From Campylobacterales bacterium (GTDB taxonomy: Bacteria; Campylobacterota; Campylobacteria; Campylobacterales; Sulfurovaceae), in the NCBI GenBank assembly GCA_014763885.1, contig JACXUO010000016.1, forward strand, positions 1-34,685: DNA of 34,685 bases. Reading direction: 5' to 3'. Below, piece by piece: positions 15,289 through 23,635 of this stretch (position 1 is its first letter; the number at the start of each line of letters is the position of its first letter). The notes beneath the pieces are model-generated. The model saw only the letters and a list, made by a program, of their open reading frames with translations. It searched no databases and was not told where the DNA came from. The translations under genes were made by a program, and so were the position numbers.

Positions 15289-17562
15289 TTAGCTTCCTAC
15301 TTCTTCATTTTTGGTGGCTGAAAAATCGATGCTTTTAAATCTATAAGAGGATATCAAAGCCGCACTTAATCCCATATCATAGCTTGGGTTCAGTGCGATA
15401 TTTCCGCTCATAGATGTATCAATCTTAAACACACGGTTGAACGTGACACCATCGATCTCGAATGACACCTTCTGACCATCACTGAGTCCTCTCTCTTCTG
15501 CAAATGCAGCAGAACCCACCAGTTGTGCTTCACCTGTGATCGCCGCACATTTGGCTGTAAACGGGGAAAACTGTTCAACAGGATTACAGTGATAGACTAC
15601 AGGACCCATCTTCCCGGTACGTTCTACGCTCTCGATCCTCTGATCTACCGGTACGCTTACCTCGTCCAGCAGATAGCCTCTATGCTCCTTGCCGGTGATA
15701 TCAAAATAGTCCGGGAGATCGTCAAATGCTTCCGCCTTGAATCCCTGTGCTTCGGGAAGCGCAGCAGTATACTCGATTGTATACTCGGCTTCCAGCCCCA
15801 AGGCATTGGCAATATCATTGAGAAGATACCCGCTATAGGATTTTGCAACATGCATCGGTACCAGACGCTTGTCATTGCTGACCAGTGTCCCTTCCTGCTG
15901 GTTCATCGCCGGCATGTCAAGGTCACCATCACCCAATGCGGAGAGCGTAAAGTCACCTTTCGCGTTATATCCGACACTGGTCCCTTCAACTTCATCATCC
16001 AGGTCGCAGATCAGCGATACACCCATGGCATTCCCTGCCGGCGGCACGCATACGACATTGAAACCTGCATATCTCTCAAGCAGCGCAAGCAGCTTTGCGA
16101 TATTTTCAGCTCTCGGGTGAGCATAAAGATCACTTCCCGCAACCAGAGAGAAGCCCTGTTTCTTGATCAACGAGTTCTGAAGCAATGCGATCTCTTCACT
16201 GCTGATTCCGCTTTGTGCTGCAAGCGCCTCCGGATCGAGTGTTTCCAGTAGGGAAGCAACATTCTGAGGCATCTCTTCTGTTTTCCCGACCAAAGCCAGA
16301 ACCAGCTGTGCGGCTACTGCCTCTTCGCTTCCAGGTGCATACTGCATGAACTGGGTGACGATGTTTTTCATCTCCTCGTCACGCATAGGATGCAGGTATG
16401 CGACCCTTGCTCTGTGCCATTTGCTTGCCATATTGATATGGTATTTCACATTCGGTGCATCATTATTGATACGCGTACCAAATACGATCACACCTCTGGA
16501 TTCGGATATCTTTTTCAGGGTTCCGCCATAGAGGTTTTTGCCTGTAATGGAACCGTATGCCTGCATAAACTTCTGATAGGCCCTTGCCTCGTGACAGATC
16601 AGTTTGGTTCCCTGCTTCTCTTTGATCTTTTGAAGGATCATCGCCTCTTCATTGCTGATCTGTGGCGCGAAGACGATACTCTGCGCGTTTCTTACCGCGT
16701 CCACAGCCTTTTCAAATGACTCTCTCTCTTTGCTTACACCTTCGTTGGCATAGTCAAAGCCATAACGCCCTGCACCGCAGAGTGTAGAGAACTCCGCATG
16801 GTTGCTTACACGGTAGATGGTATCTCTTTTAACCTCATAGTCTATCTGGCATCCGCCGCCACAGTGTGAACAGGATGAGGGGATCTTCGAAAGCTCCCAT
16901 GCATTGGTACGATACTTGAAGTCCGTATCTACCAGTGCACCTACCGGACAAACCGCTGCCGCCTCTCCGAGGCTCGCATAGTTCTTCTCTTTTTTGACGT
17001 TCACAATCGTCGATGAGTACCCGCCAAACTTCAGCTGAAGCGCTTCATCTCCCGTGATCTCCGTAGAGACCCTTACACACTTTTCACACATGATACAGAG
17101 TGCCGGGTCATAGGAGACATGTCCCCAGTTCTCTACGGGCCTGTGCTGATCACGTGCCGTAAAAGGCTGGTCACCCACATCAAACTCAAGTGTCTTGTTC
17201 TGAAGGTCACATTCCCCGCTTTGGTCACATACGCCGCATTCAAGCGGGTGGTTGACATTGTAAAGCTTCATAATGTTCTGGCGTTCCCGGTAAAGCTCAG
17301 GGGTCTGTGTCATTACCACTGCACCGTCCGTTGCCTTCTCCTGGCAGGAGAGGATCGCACCCTCAACTCCTTCGACGTTCACAAGACACATTCGGCATGA
17401 TCCTATCGGCTGTGTTTTGGTAAGGTAACACATCGTAGGAATATAGATACCGTTCTCTCTTGCGATCTCAAGGATCGTTTTACCGAAGGTGCTCTTGCAC
17501 TCTTTTCCGTTGATGGTTACCGTGATCTCTTTGCCGAGTCCCAATGAATTATGTATACTCAT
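15289..17562 (-). CDS. nuoG: NuoG paralogue 1 (complex I large iron-sulfur subunit)
   Basis: A 757-residue protein starting at the ATG at 17562, one base after the upstream stop; an upstream in-frame extension would overlap the preceding gene. Ligands: N1b at Cys45/56/59/73; N5 at His105, Cys109/112/118; N4 at Cys156/159/162/205; and N7 at Cys231/234/238/262. The C-terminal half has a molybdopterin-oxidoreductase-like fold with DLDMPAMNQQEGT. That segment recurs in the second NuoG, so the two genes arose by duplication. It carries the standard NuoG cluster set, unlike its paralogue. Confidence 0.92.
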   Translation of the reverse strand: MSIHNSLGLGKEITVTINGKECKSTFGKTILEIARENGIYIPTMCYLTKTQPIGSCRMCLVNVEGVEGAILSCQEKATDGAVVMTQTPELYRERQNIMKLYNVNHPLECGVCDQSGECDLQNKTLEFDVGDQPFTARDQHRPVENWGHVSYDPALCIMCEKCVRVSTEITGDEALQLKFGGYSSTIVNVKKEKNYASLGEAAAVCPVGALVDTDFKYRTNAWELSKIPSSCSHCGGGCQIDYEVKRDTIYRVSNHAEFSTLCGAGRYGFDYANEGVSKERESFEKAVDAVRNAQSIVFAPQISNEEAMILQKIKEKQGTKLICHEARAYQKFMQAYGSITGKNLYGGTLKKISESRGVIVFGTRINNDAPNVKYHINMASKWHRARVAYLHPMRDEEMKNIVTQFMQYAPGSEEAVAAQLVLALVGKTEEMPQNVASLLETLDPEALAAQSGISSEEIALLQNSLIKKQGFSLVAGSDLYAHPRAENIAKLLALLERYAGFNVVCVPPAGNAMGVSLICDLDDEVEGTSVGYNAKGDFTLSALGDGDLDMPAMNQQEGTLVSNDKRLVPMHVAKSYSGYLLNDIANALGLEAEYTIEYTAALPEAQGFKAEAFDDLPDYFDITGKEHRGYLLDEVSVPVDQRIESVERTGKMGPVVYHCNPVEQFSPFTAKCAAITGEAQLVGSAAFAEERGLSDGQKVSFEIDGVTFNRVFKIDTSMSGNIALNPSYDMGLSAALISSYRFKSIDFSATKNEEVGS

Positions 17563-17563
17563 A

Positions 17564-19573
17564 TCACACCGCCACCATTGATATATAATAACAACGCATA
17601 CAGCGCTCAGCCTCGGCGATCGCCTCTTCACCGGTAAACCCGAGATTCACCTCTCTGTTATTGTCGATACGTTCATCTACACCAAGTTTTTCGCTGACCG
17701 CTCTGGGAAGTCCGGGCATCCAGCCAGTGATCTTCTCTTTCTTGTCATAGACCTTAAGCTTGTTCAGGTGATCTTCCATGATCTCGTCATCAGTCAGCGT
17801 GCACTTCCCGTCATAGATATAGCGGCTGATCACCGAAGCTGCACGTCTTGCCTGACCCACCGCATTGACGATCGTCATCGGACCATATTCACAGTCACCC
17901 GCTGCAAAGAGGCCGGGACGTGATGTCATGTAGTCTTTGCCGTTTGTCAACAGGGTATTCCATGATGTCAACTCTATATTCCACTCTTCTGGGAGGAGTT
18001 GAAGATCCGCAGCCTGCGAAACTGCCGGGATCAGATAGTCACACTCGAGTTCAAAATCGCCGTCTTCCATCTTGACCAGCTGTGCACGTCCCCCGTTTGG
18101 ATCCGGAACCAGCTCAAACCTGTTACACTTGAGCTTTGTGATCTTCTCTCCATCATCAATGATCTCCTCGATCGCCGAATGGAAGATAAACTCCACGCCC
18201 TCTTCTACTGCCTCATGGTACTCTTCGTAGGTGGTGTTGCGGATGATCGTCGCCTCATCACGGCGATAAAGCATGATCACCTTCTTCGCCCCTTCACGCA
18301 CAGAACAGCGGACAACGTCCATCGAGGTAAAGCCACCACCGACACAGACAACTGTCTTGTCTTTGAGTTCGTTACTTGCCGGGCTTCCGATACCGTATTT
18401 GCTCCAAAGGTTTACTTTGTCAAGCATCGCGATCGCACCCCAGTATCCACCCATTTTCGGGTTTTCGTTCTCTGCATAGACCTTTTTGGATAGTCTCGTA
18501 CCGAACGCAAGCAGTGTCGCATCATACTCTGCATCTATCTCTTTGAGACGGTCTGCATCGACCCTGTGGTTATTGGTAATCGTTACCGTCGGCATCTGCA
18601 GTACGAAGTCGATATCCCTGTTGTACTTGTCGATCGGCATACGATACTCCGGTACACCTACAGCCACCTCACCACCGTTTACCGGAAGCTCTTCAAAGAT
18701 ATGCACATGGATACCCTCAAGTGCCAGATAGTACGCAGCGGTAAGACCGGCAGGACCGGCACCAATAATCGCTACTTTTTTACCGTCATTTCTAGGAGCT
18801 TTTGGCTCTTGCGGGTGAAGCCAAGGTATCTCATGATCTGTTTCATAATCTGCACCGATACGTTTAAGCTCCATGATAGAGATCGGTTCATCCAGATTCG
18901 CCCTTCTACATGCATCTTCACATGGATGCGGACAGACACGCCCGCAGGTATGTGCAAGCGGCATCGTCTGTCTTGTCGCCTGGAGTGACTCGGTAAAGAT
19001 CATATCACGTACACCTTCGATGTATGCCGGGATATCCACATGTGCCGGACACATATCCGTACAGGGCGCCGTCACTTTGGCGATATAGGAGGTATCCCCG
19101 CCATAATGCTTTGATGGCACCTGTGCATCGATACACCGGTCAAACTGCGCTTTGTAGTGCTCCATCAGGTCAAGGATAGGCTTGGGTACGGTCTTGCCGA
19201 TCTCGCACTTCGAGGTCGCCATCATCGTCTGTGAGACCTCCTTGAGATGGGCTACGTCATCATGCGTCCCTTCGCCACGCGCGATTTTGTCGAGTAGGTC
19301 ATAGAGGATCCTGCCGCCCCAACGACCAGGAGCACAACGGCCGCATGCTTCCGAGTATTGCTGGTACTGCGCCGCATACTGGCTTGCCAGCTCAACCGCA
19401 TCGATATCTTCTGTGAAGATGGCTACCCCATCCCACCCGATAAATGCTTTTGAATTTTTGTCTCCATGGTAGGTTTCGGGTAGTTTGAACCCTGTTTCAC
19501 TCCACTCTTCAAGGGGTTTACCGCGGTTATCGATAAACTCGTCCCTCCAAGTTGAGAATACAACGTTTGACAT
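17564..19573 (-). CDS. NuoF-position flavoprotein: NuoF iron-sulfur fragment fused to a GltD-like FAD/NAD(P) oxidoreductase
   Basis: A 669-residue protein occupying the nuoF slot. Residues about 70-145 match the C-terminal iron-sulfur domain of NuoF (CGRCAPGRWGG ... SKCEIG), but the FMN/NADH-binding fold of NuoF is absent. After it come a GltD-type Fer4_20 region (Cys171/175/210/214/218/222), an FAD Rossmann motif GAGPAG (271-276), and a second nucleotide-binding motif GGGFTSMD (about 412-419) with LYRRDE. A GDCEYGPMTIVNAVGQARRAA segment typical of this flavoprotein class and a final CMRCYY follow. It would feed electrons to NuoG from a donor that sequence does not identify (NAD(P)H, ferredoxin or flavodoxin). 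The third cysteine of the canonical C-G-x-C-x-P-C motif is glycine here. Confidence 0.85.
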   Translation of the reverse strand: MSNVVFSTWRDEFIDNRGKPLEEWSETGFKLPETYHGDKNSKAFIGWDGVAIFTEDIDAVELASQYAAQYQQYSEACGRCAPGRWGGRILYDLLDKIARGEGTHDDVAHLKEVSQTMMATSKCEIGKTVPKPILDLMEHYKAQFDRCIDAQVPSKHYGGDTSYIAKVTAPCTDMCPAHVDIPAYIEGVRDMIFTESLQATRQTMPLAHTCGRVCPHPCEDACRRANLDEPISIMELKRIGADYETDHEIPWLHPQEPKAPRNDGKKVAIIGAGPAGLTAAYYLALEGIHVHIFEELPVNGGEVAVGVPEYRMPIDKYNRDIDFVLQMPTVTITNNHRVDADRLKEIDAEYDATLLAFGTRLSKKVYAENENPKMGGYWGAIAMLDKVNLWSKYGIGSPASNELKDKTVVCVGGGFTSMDVVRCSVREGAKKVIMLYRRDEATIIRNTTYEEYHEAVEEGVEFIFHSAIEEIIDDGEKITKLKCNRFELVPDPNGGRAQLVKMEDGDFELECDYLIPAVSQAADLQLLPEEWNIELTSWNTLLTNGKDYMTSRPGLFAAGDCEYGPMTIVNAVGQARRAASVISRYIYDGKCTLTDDEIMEDHLNKLKVYDKKEKITGWMPGLPRAVSEKLGVDERIDNNREVNLGFTGEEAIAEAERCMRCYYISMVAV

Positions 19574-19575
19574 AA

Positions 19576-19965
19576 CTACTCAGCCTTCTCTTCTGTTGCA
19601 GCCTCAGCTTCTGCTGCCGCCTTTGCAGCTTTTTCAGCTTCTCTTTGTGCCTGTGCTTCAGCCTCGGCTTTTGCTGCCGCTTCCGCTTCTGCTTTTGCAG
19701 CTTCTGCCGCTTCTAGACGCGCTCTTCTTGTCTCTTCGCTGACTTTTTTCACCACGATGGTCCAGTCCACTTCGTTGAACTTCAGTGAGTTCATCAGGTC
19801 ATGTCCCTGCGCTCTTACGATATCCGCAGACTTCTGGATCGAACTGAAGTCACCTACTTCAAAAAGAAAGATACCTACTTCATCAACATTCAGTCCAGTA
19901 TCCATCAGCTCAACCATTCGCCCATAAAAGTCATCTTTCAAGTGTCTTAAATCATATCTTCTCAT
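19576..19965 (-). CDS. HP1264-type small NuoE-position subunit with Ala/Glu-rich tail
   Basis: A 129-residue protein in the nuoE slot. Its first about 75 residues (MRRYDLRHLKDDFYGRMVEL ... VGIFLFEVGDFSSIQKSADI ... FNEVDWTIVVKK) resemble the short protein, HP1264 in Helicobacter, that replaces NuoE in Campylobacterota complex I. It has no cysteines and so cannot hold the NuoE [2Fe-2S] cluster. Residues about 77-129 are almost entirely Ala, Glu, Lys and Gln, predicted to be a single charged helix. AGGAGG precedes the ATG at 19965. The stop is 3 bp before the NuoF-position gene. Confidence 0.82.
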   Translation of the reverse strand: MRRYDLRHLKDDFYGRMVELMDTGLNVDEVGIFLFEVGDFSSIQKSADIVRAQGHDLMNSLKFNEVDWTIVVKKVSEETRRARLEAAEAAKAEAEAAAKAEAEAQAQREAEKAAKAAAEAEAATEEKAE

Positions 19966-20014
19966 ATTACCTCCTGCCTACGCGGCTATGCTTTGCTCCG
20001 ACCGCTCCGGTTTC

Positions 20015-20055
20015 GAAGCGAAAAAACTGAAGCAGTTCACTTTTTTCAACGCTTC
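20015..20055. other. Intercistronic inverted repeat between nuoD and the NuoE-like gene
   Basis: GAAGCG and AAAAAACTGAA (20015-20031) pair with TTCACTTTTTT and CGCTTC (20036-20055) around a short loop, with a few unpaired bases. It starts directly at the nuoD stop codon within the only gap of about 90 bp in the operon's first half. There is no T tract on the minus strand after it, so it looks more like an RNA-processing or stabilising stem than a terminator. Confidence 0.5.
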
Positions 20056-21288
20056 TCATCTGTCTACTTCACCGAATACGATGTTGGTAGAACCAATGAT
20101 CGTAACGACGTCTGCAATGTATGTTCCTACAAGGATCTCCTGAAGCAATCCGGTATGGAAGAAGCTTGGAGCTCTACACTTCAATCTGTAGGCATATGGT
20201 TCACCTTCAGACTTGATATAGAATCCAAGTTCACCTTTTGGTGACTCCGTCGGTACATATACCTCACCTTTCGGCGGTCTCATCCCCTGAGTGACCAGTA
20301 CAAAGTGCTGCATCAATGCATAGTTCTGTGTCATGATCTCTTCTTTTGGTGCAGAGATATACTGCGGTGCATGTGCCATCAGTCTTGGCTCACTCTTTTT
20401 GTACATTGGGATCAGCTGTCTAAGGATACGTGTAGACTGCTTCATCTCTTCCATATAGAGGCGGTAGCGCCCGTATGAGTCGCAGGTCTCCGCTACAGGA
20501 ATATCAAAGTCAAGCTCGCTGTAAAGCTCGTAAGGCTCTTCTTTTCTGATGTCATACTTCACCCCCGAACCTCTCAGCATAGGACCGGTACATCCCCATG
20601 AAAGCGCCTCTTCAGCAGAGATCACACCGACATCCTCAAGACGCATCTTCCAGATACGGTTTTCCGTAAGGAGCGCTTCGTAGGTATGCTCAACCTCATG
20701 GTCCACCTTGTCACACCATGCAGCAAGTTTCTCCAGCCAGCCTGCAGGCAGGTCCAATGGCACACCGCCGATACGCACAGCAGAGTGTGTCAATCTTGCA
20801 CCACAGTAATCCTCCATCAAGTCCATACCGAATTCACGCTCACGGAACGCATAGAGGAATACTGACATCGCACCGACATCGAGTGCGTGTGTTGCGAGGA
20901 AAAAGAGGTGGGAGATCACACGGTTTACTTCCAGAAGCATCGTTCTGATCACCTGCGCACGTCTTGGTGCCTCGATACCGAGAAGTTTCTCTACCGCCAA
21001 CGCATAGGCATAGTTGTTAGAAGTAGAAGCAATATAGTCAAGTCTGTCTGTTGTCGGCAGGAACTCATTGTAGGTCATATTCTCCGCCATCTTTTCGATC
21101 CCTCTGTGGAGGTATCCGATATCAGGATAGGCTTTGACAACCTGCTCACCGTCAAGTTCCAGTACCAGTCTCAACTGTCCGTGTGCAGAAGGGTGCTGAG
21201 GACCGAAGTTGATCACCATCGTGTTGTCATCACGCTCAAAATTGAGGTTTTCAAAAAACGGGGTTAATTTATTGGGTTGTTGGCTCAT
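20056..21288 (-). CDS. nuoD: NADH-quinone oxidoreductase subunit D
   Basis: The 49-kDa-type quinone-site subunit, 410 residues, separate from NuoC (fused in E. coli). Landmarks are [56 protein letters not shown] and the C-terminal [14 protein letters not shown]...[13 protein letters not shown]. The HPSAHG histidine and the conserved C-terminal region line the quinone pocket with NuoB. AGGAGGG precedes the ATG at 21288. About 90 bp with a stem-loop separate it from the next gene. Confidence 0.96.
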   Translation of the reverse strand: MSQQPNKLTPFFENLNFERDDNTMVINFGPQHPSAHGQLRLVLELDGEQVVKAYPDIGYLHRGIEKMAENMTYNEFLPTTDRLDYIASTSNNYAYALAVEKLLGIEAPRRAQVIRTMLLEVNRVISHLFFLATHALDVGAMSVFLYAFREREFGMDLMEDYCGARLTHSAVRIGGVPLDLPAGWLEKLAAWCDKVDHEVEHTYEALLTENRIWKMRLEDVGVISAEEALSWGCTGPMLRGSGVKYDIRKEEPYELYSELDFDIPVAETCDSYGRYRLYMEEMKQSTRILRQLIPMYKKSEPRLMAHAPQYISAPKEEIMTQNYALMQHFVLVTQGMRPPKGEVYVPTESPKGELGFYIKSEGEPYAYRLKCRAPSFFHTGLLQEILVGTYIADVVTIIGSTNIVFGEVDR

Positions 21289-21296
21289 CGTCCCTC

Positions 21297-22079
21297 CTAC
21301 TTTCTTTCATCAAGCTGTTTTGTACCAGCATTGTAGTTGACAAGGATCGTTTCGCTGTACTCGATCGCCTGCTCTTTTTCGCCCTCGCTGATATCTGCAC
21401 CGAACGGCACTTCATACCCGACACGAGAGAAACGCTTCGTATCGTATCTCTCTATTTTTGCCGGATCCCTGTTCTCCGGCCCGATGATATCTCTATACTC
21501 TTTACCGAAGATCTTGTCCACCTCATACCATGATGCAAACTCATCCCCATGCAGCGGATAGGTTTTAAGCAGAGGGTGCCCTTCCCAGTCATCCGGCATG
21601 ATGATACGTTTAAGATACGGGTGGTTGTTTACTTTGATACCGAACATATCAAACATCTCGCGTTCCGCAAAGTTCGCCGACTTGAAGAGCGGTACGACAC
21701 TCTCGATCGCTTCACCTTTTTTGATGCGGCATACAACCCTTACTCTCTTTGCTTCAGTATGGTTCAGCAGCTGATAGAAAAGTTCAAACTCCCCATCCTG
21801 TGCCAGATAATCTACCGCAGACTGCTCCGAGCACTGCTTATAACCGCACTCGTCTCTGAGTGTCTTCAGCACAGAAAAGTTTTCCGATGCATCGATATGG
21901 ACGACAAGCTGGCCTACTTCGATATAGGACTCTTTTATCTGATTGCCAAGTGCATTTACCACGGCCTCAAAGTGTGAACCCTCTTCTACTTCTTCTCTCG
22001 GTACACGCGGTGCCACCCAGAATCTGTCCGTGTAGTATGATTTCCCCTGTACATTGTCTTTTGGCGTATATTTTCTCAT
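21297..22079 (-). CDS. nuoC: NADH-quinone oxidoreductase subunit C
   Basis: The 30-kDa-type subunit, 260 residues. The signature [20 protein letters not shown] with [20 protein letters not shown] is the canonical NuoC motif that packs against NuoD. The C-terminal part (about residues 180-260) extends past the enterobacterial homologue. It starts at the ATG at 22079, overlapping the nuoB stop by one base. Confidence 0.94.
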   Translation of the reverse strand: MRKYTPKDNVQGKSYYTDRFWVAPRVPREEVEEGSHFEAVVNALGNQIKESYIEVGQLVVHIDASENFSVLKTLRDECGYKQCSEQSAVDYLAQDGEFELFYQLLNHTEAKRVRVVCRIKKGEAIESVVPLFKSANFAEREMFDMFGIKVNNHPYLKRIIMPDDWEGHPLLKTYPLHGDEFASWYEVDKIFGKEYRDIIGPENRDPAKIERYDTKRFSRVGYEVPFGADISEGEKEQAIEYSETILVNYNAGTKQLDERK

Positions 22080-22597
22080 TACACTAACCTCAAGTTCTGT
22101 TTTGTATTCTTATTCATGTTCGCTGACTCTTTTCTGATCTTCTTTTGAAGCATCATCAATGCATACTGCAGTGTCTCAGGTCTGGGAGCACATCCCGGAA
22201 GATAGATATCCACCGGTACGATACGGTCTACACCCTGTACGGTTGCATAGGTATTGAACATCCCTCCTGTGTTTGCACATGACCCCATGGAGATGACCCA
22301 TTTCGGCTCTGCCATCTGGTCATAAAGTCTTCTGGCAAACTCAGCGTGTTTTTTGGAAAGCGTCCCTGCAAGGATCATCACGTCTGACTGTCTTGGTGAT
22401 GCCCTGAAGATCGTTCCGAAACGGTCAAAGTCATATCTTGCACCACCCGCAGCCATCATCTCGATCGCACAACATGCCAAACCATAGGTCAGTGGCCAAA
22501 GTGAGTTCGAACGCCCCCAGTTTACTAAATGATCTACCGTAGTCAATGCTATCGGCAAGCCTGCTGATGAGGCATAATTTACTTGATGCTGTGCCAT
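22079..22597 (-). CDS. nuoB: NADH-quinone oxidoreductase subunit B (cluster N2)
   Basis: A 172-residue subunit holding the terminal cluster N2 with Cys42, Cys43, Cys107 and Cys136 ([31 protein letters not shown]). N2 reduces the quinone at the NuoB/NuoD interface. The start at 22597 lies inside the nuoA 3' end, with a 19-bp overlap in another frame. No Shine-Dalgarno of its own is clear, so translational coupling to nuoA is likely. Confidence 0.96.
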   Translation of the reverse strand: MAQHQVNYASSAGLPIALTTVDHLVNWGRSNSLWPLTYGLACCAIEMMAAGGARYDFDRFGTIFRASPRQSDVMILAGTLSKKHAEFARRLYDQMAEPKWVISMGSCANTGGMFNTYATVQGVDRIVPVDIYLPGCAPRPETLQYALMMLQKKIRKESANMNKNTKQNLRLV

Positions 22598-22968
22598 TCA
22601 AGTGCTCCTTTCTTCCATGCATAAATAAATCCGATTGCAAGCAAAAGGATAAACAGAATCATCTCAGCGAATCCGAACCATCCCAACAGCTTAAAGTCAA
22701 TCGCCCATGGGAACATAAAGATAATCTCTACGTCAAACAGGATAAAGAGCAGCGCTATCAGATAGAACTGTGCAGAGATCGTGTTTGGCTGCTTGGTTAC
22801 CTCCGGTCCACATTCGTAGATCGTAAGCTTAAGTTTTTCAGTGTCGAGCCTTGCAAGCTTTCTACTTACAAAACGTGCTGCGAACAGGGTCGCCGGGAAG
22901 GCAACCGCAGTAAGTGCAAACAGAAGAAATACACCAAAATACGGGTGTTCTGTAATTACATGAGTCAT
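22579..22968 (-). CDS. nuoA: NADH-quinone oxidoreductase subunit A
   Basis: A 129-residue membrane subunit with three helices. The loop [20 protein letters not shown] and the acidic helix [17 protein letters not shown] are diagnostic; the loop cysteine sits beside the quinone entrance. First gene of the operon, ATG at 22968 with AAGGGA upstream. Confidence 0.95.
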   Translation of the reverse strand: MTHVITEHPYFGVFLLFALTAVAFPATLFAARFVSRKLARLDTEKLKLTIYECGPEVTKQPNTISAQFYLIALLFILFDVEIIFMFPWAIDFKLLGWFGFAEMILFILLLAIGFIYAWKKGALEWHSIK

Positions 22969-23210
22969 TATTAATCCCTTACTTTAAATCATTCCTCCCC
23001 AGTTAAAAGGGCAGAGAATTCTCAGAATATGGAATTAATATAGCGAAAAGTTAATTAAAGTCATTGTGTAGTGTTGTATAGAAATTGCATGAATTGTGTG
23101 CTGTAACTAAGTGAAACAAAAATATCTCATAAGTAAAATATATAATTAAACCTATTATCAACTACAATAAAGAATGTGTGATACACTAACAAAAAAAATG
23201 GTCGTATTTA
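22969..23210. promoter_or_regulatory. AT-rich divergent intergenic region upstream of nuoA and the rhodanese gene
   Basis: No gene in these 242 bp. On the minus strand a TATATT (23042-23037) could be a -10 box for nuoA; no convincing -35 is present. A perfect 10-bp palindrome GAGAATTCTC (23014-23023) lies just downstream of it and could be an operator. On the plus strand TATAAT at 23141-23146 could serve the rhodanese gene. These are weak calls from short motifs. Confidence 0.35.
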
Positions 23211-23627
23211 ATGAAAAAAGATAAGAAAATCACCAATATACTCTACTGGGCCGCACTGACAGGCCTGCTCTTCTGGTTTGCCTATACCAAAGGGTGGATA
23301 CTTGCCAATTTCCTCTCCGTGGATGCCCAAACAGCTGTTGTGATGATAGAGAGTGATGAAAATCTCACGCTCCTGGATGTCAGAACCGTCCCCGAATACA
23401 AAGAGGGGCACCTGAGAGATGCGACACTGATACCGCTGCAGCAGCTCGACCGCCACATCGATAAGCTTGCAGAGAAAAAAAAGACAAAGATCCTTCTCTA
23501 CTGCCAGAGCGGCAACAGAAGCGTCGCCGCTTCACGCATCCTGGAAAAGCACGGATTTACCCCGGTCAATGTCAAAGGCGGCATCCAGGCACTCAAAAGT
23601 GCCGGAGCAGAGGTCATCACGCAGTAA
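23211..23627 (+). CDS. Membrane-anchored rhodanese-domain protein
   Basis: A 138-residue protein. A hydrophobic segment at about residues 9-27 after a Lys-rich N-terminus acts as an anchor or uncleaved signal, so the rhodanese domain should face the periplasm. The domain shows LLDVRTVPEYKEGHLRDA and the active-site loop CQSGNR with catalytic Cys98, then VAASRILEKHGF and VKGGI. Such domains carry persulfide sulfur or act in redox handling; a role in sulfur metabolism would suit a Sulfurovum-like host but is inference. It is convergent with the AAA ATPase gene. Confidence 0.87.
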   Translation: MKKDKKITNILYWAALTGLLFWFAYTKGWILANFLSVDAQTAVVMIESDENLTLLDVRTVPEYKEGHLRDATLIPLQQLDRHIDKLAEKKKTKILLYCQSGNRSVAASRILEKHGFTPVNVKGGIQALKSAGAEVITQ

Positions 23628-23635
23628 AGAACTGC

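Noticed and set aside
15523-16251. 242-codon open frame on the plus strand inside nuoG1
   Set aside because: Long antisense frames are common opposite GC-balanced genes; composition is unlike a real protein and the minus-strand gene is certain.
22990-23000. Very short leader frame after GGGGAGG before nuoA
   Set aside because: ATG-ATT-TAA is only two codons and could easily arise by chance.
23621-23635. GCAGT/ACTGC hairpin between the rhodanese and AAA genes as a bidirectional terminator
   Set aside because: Only 5 bp of stem with no clear T tract; too weak to call.
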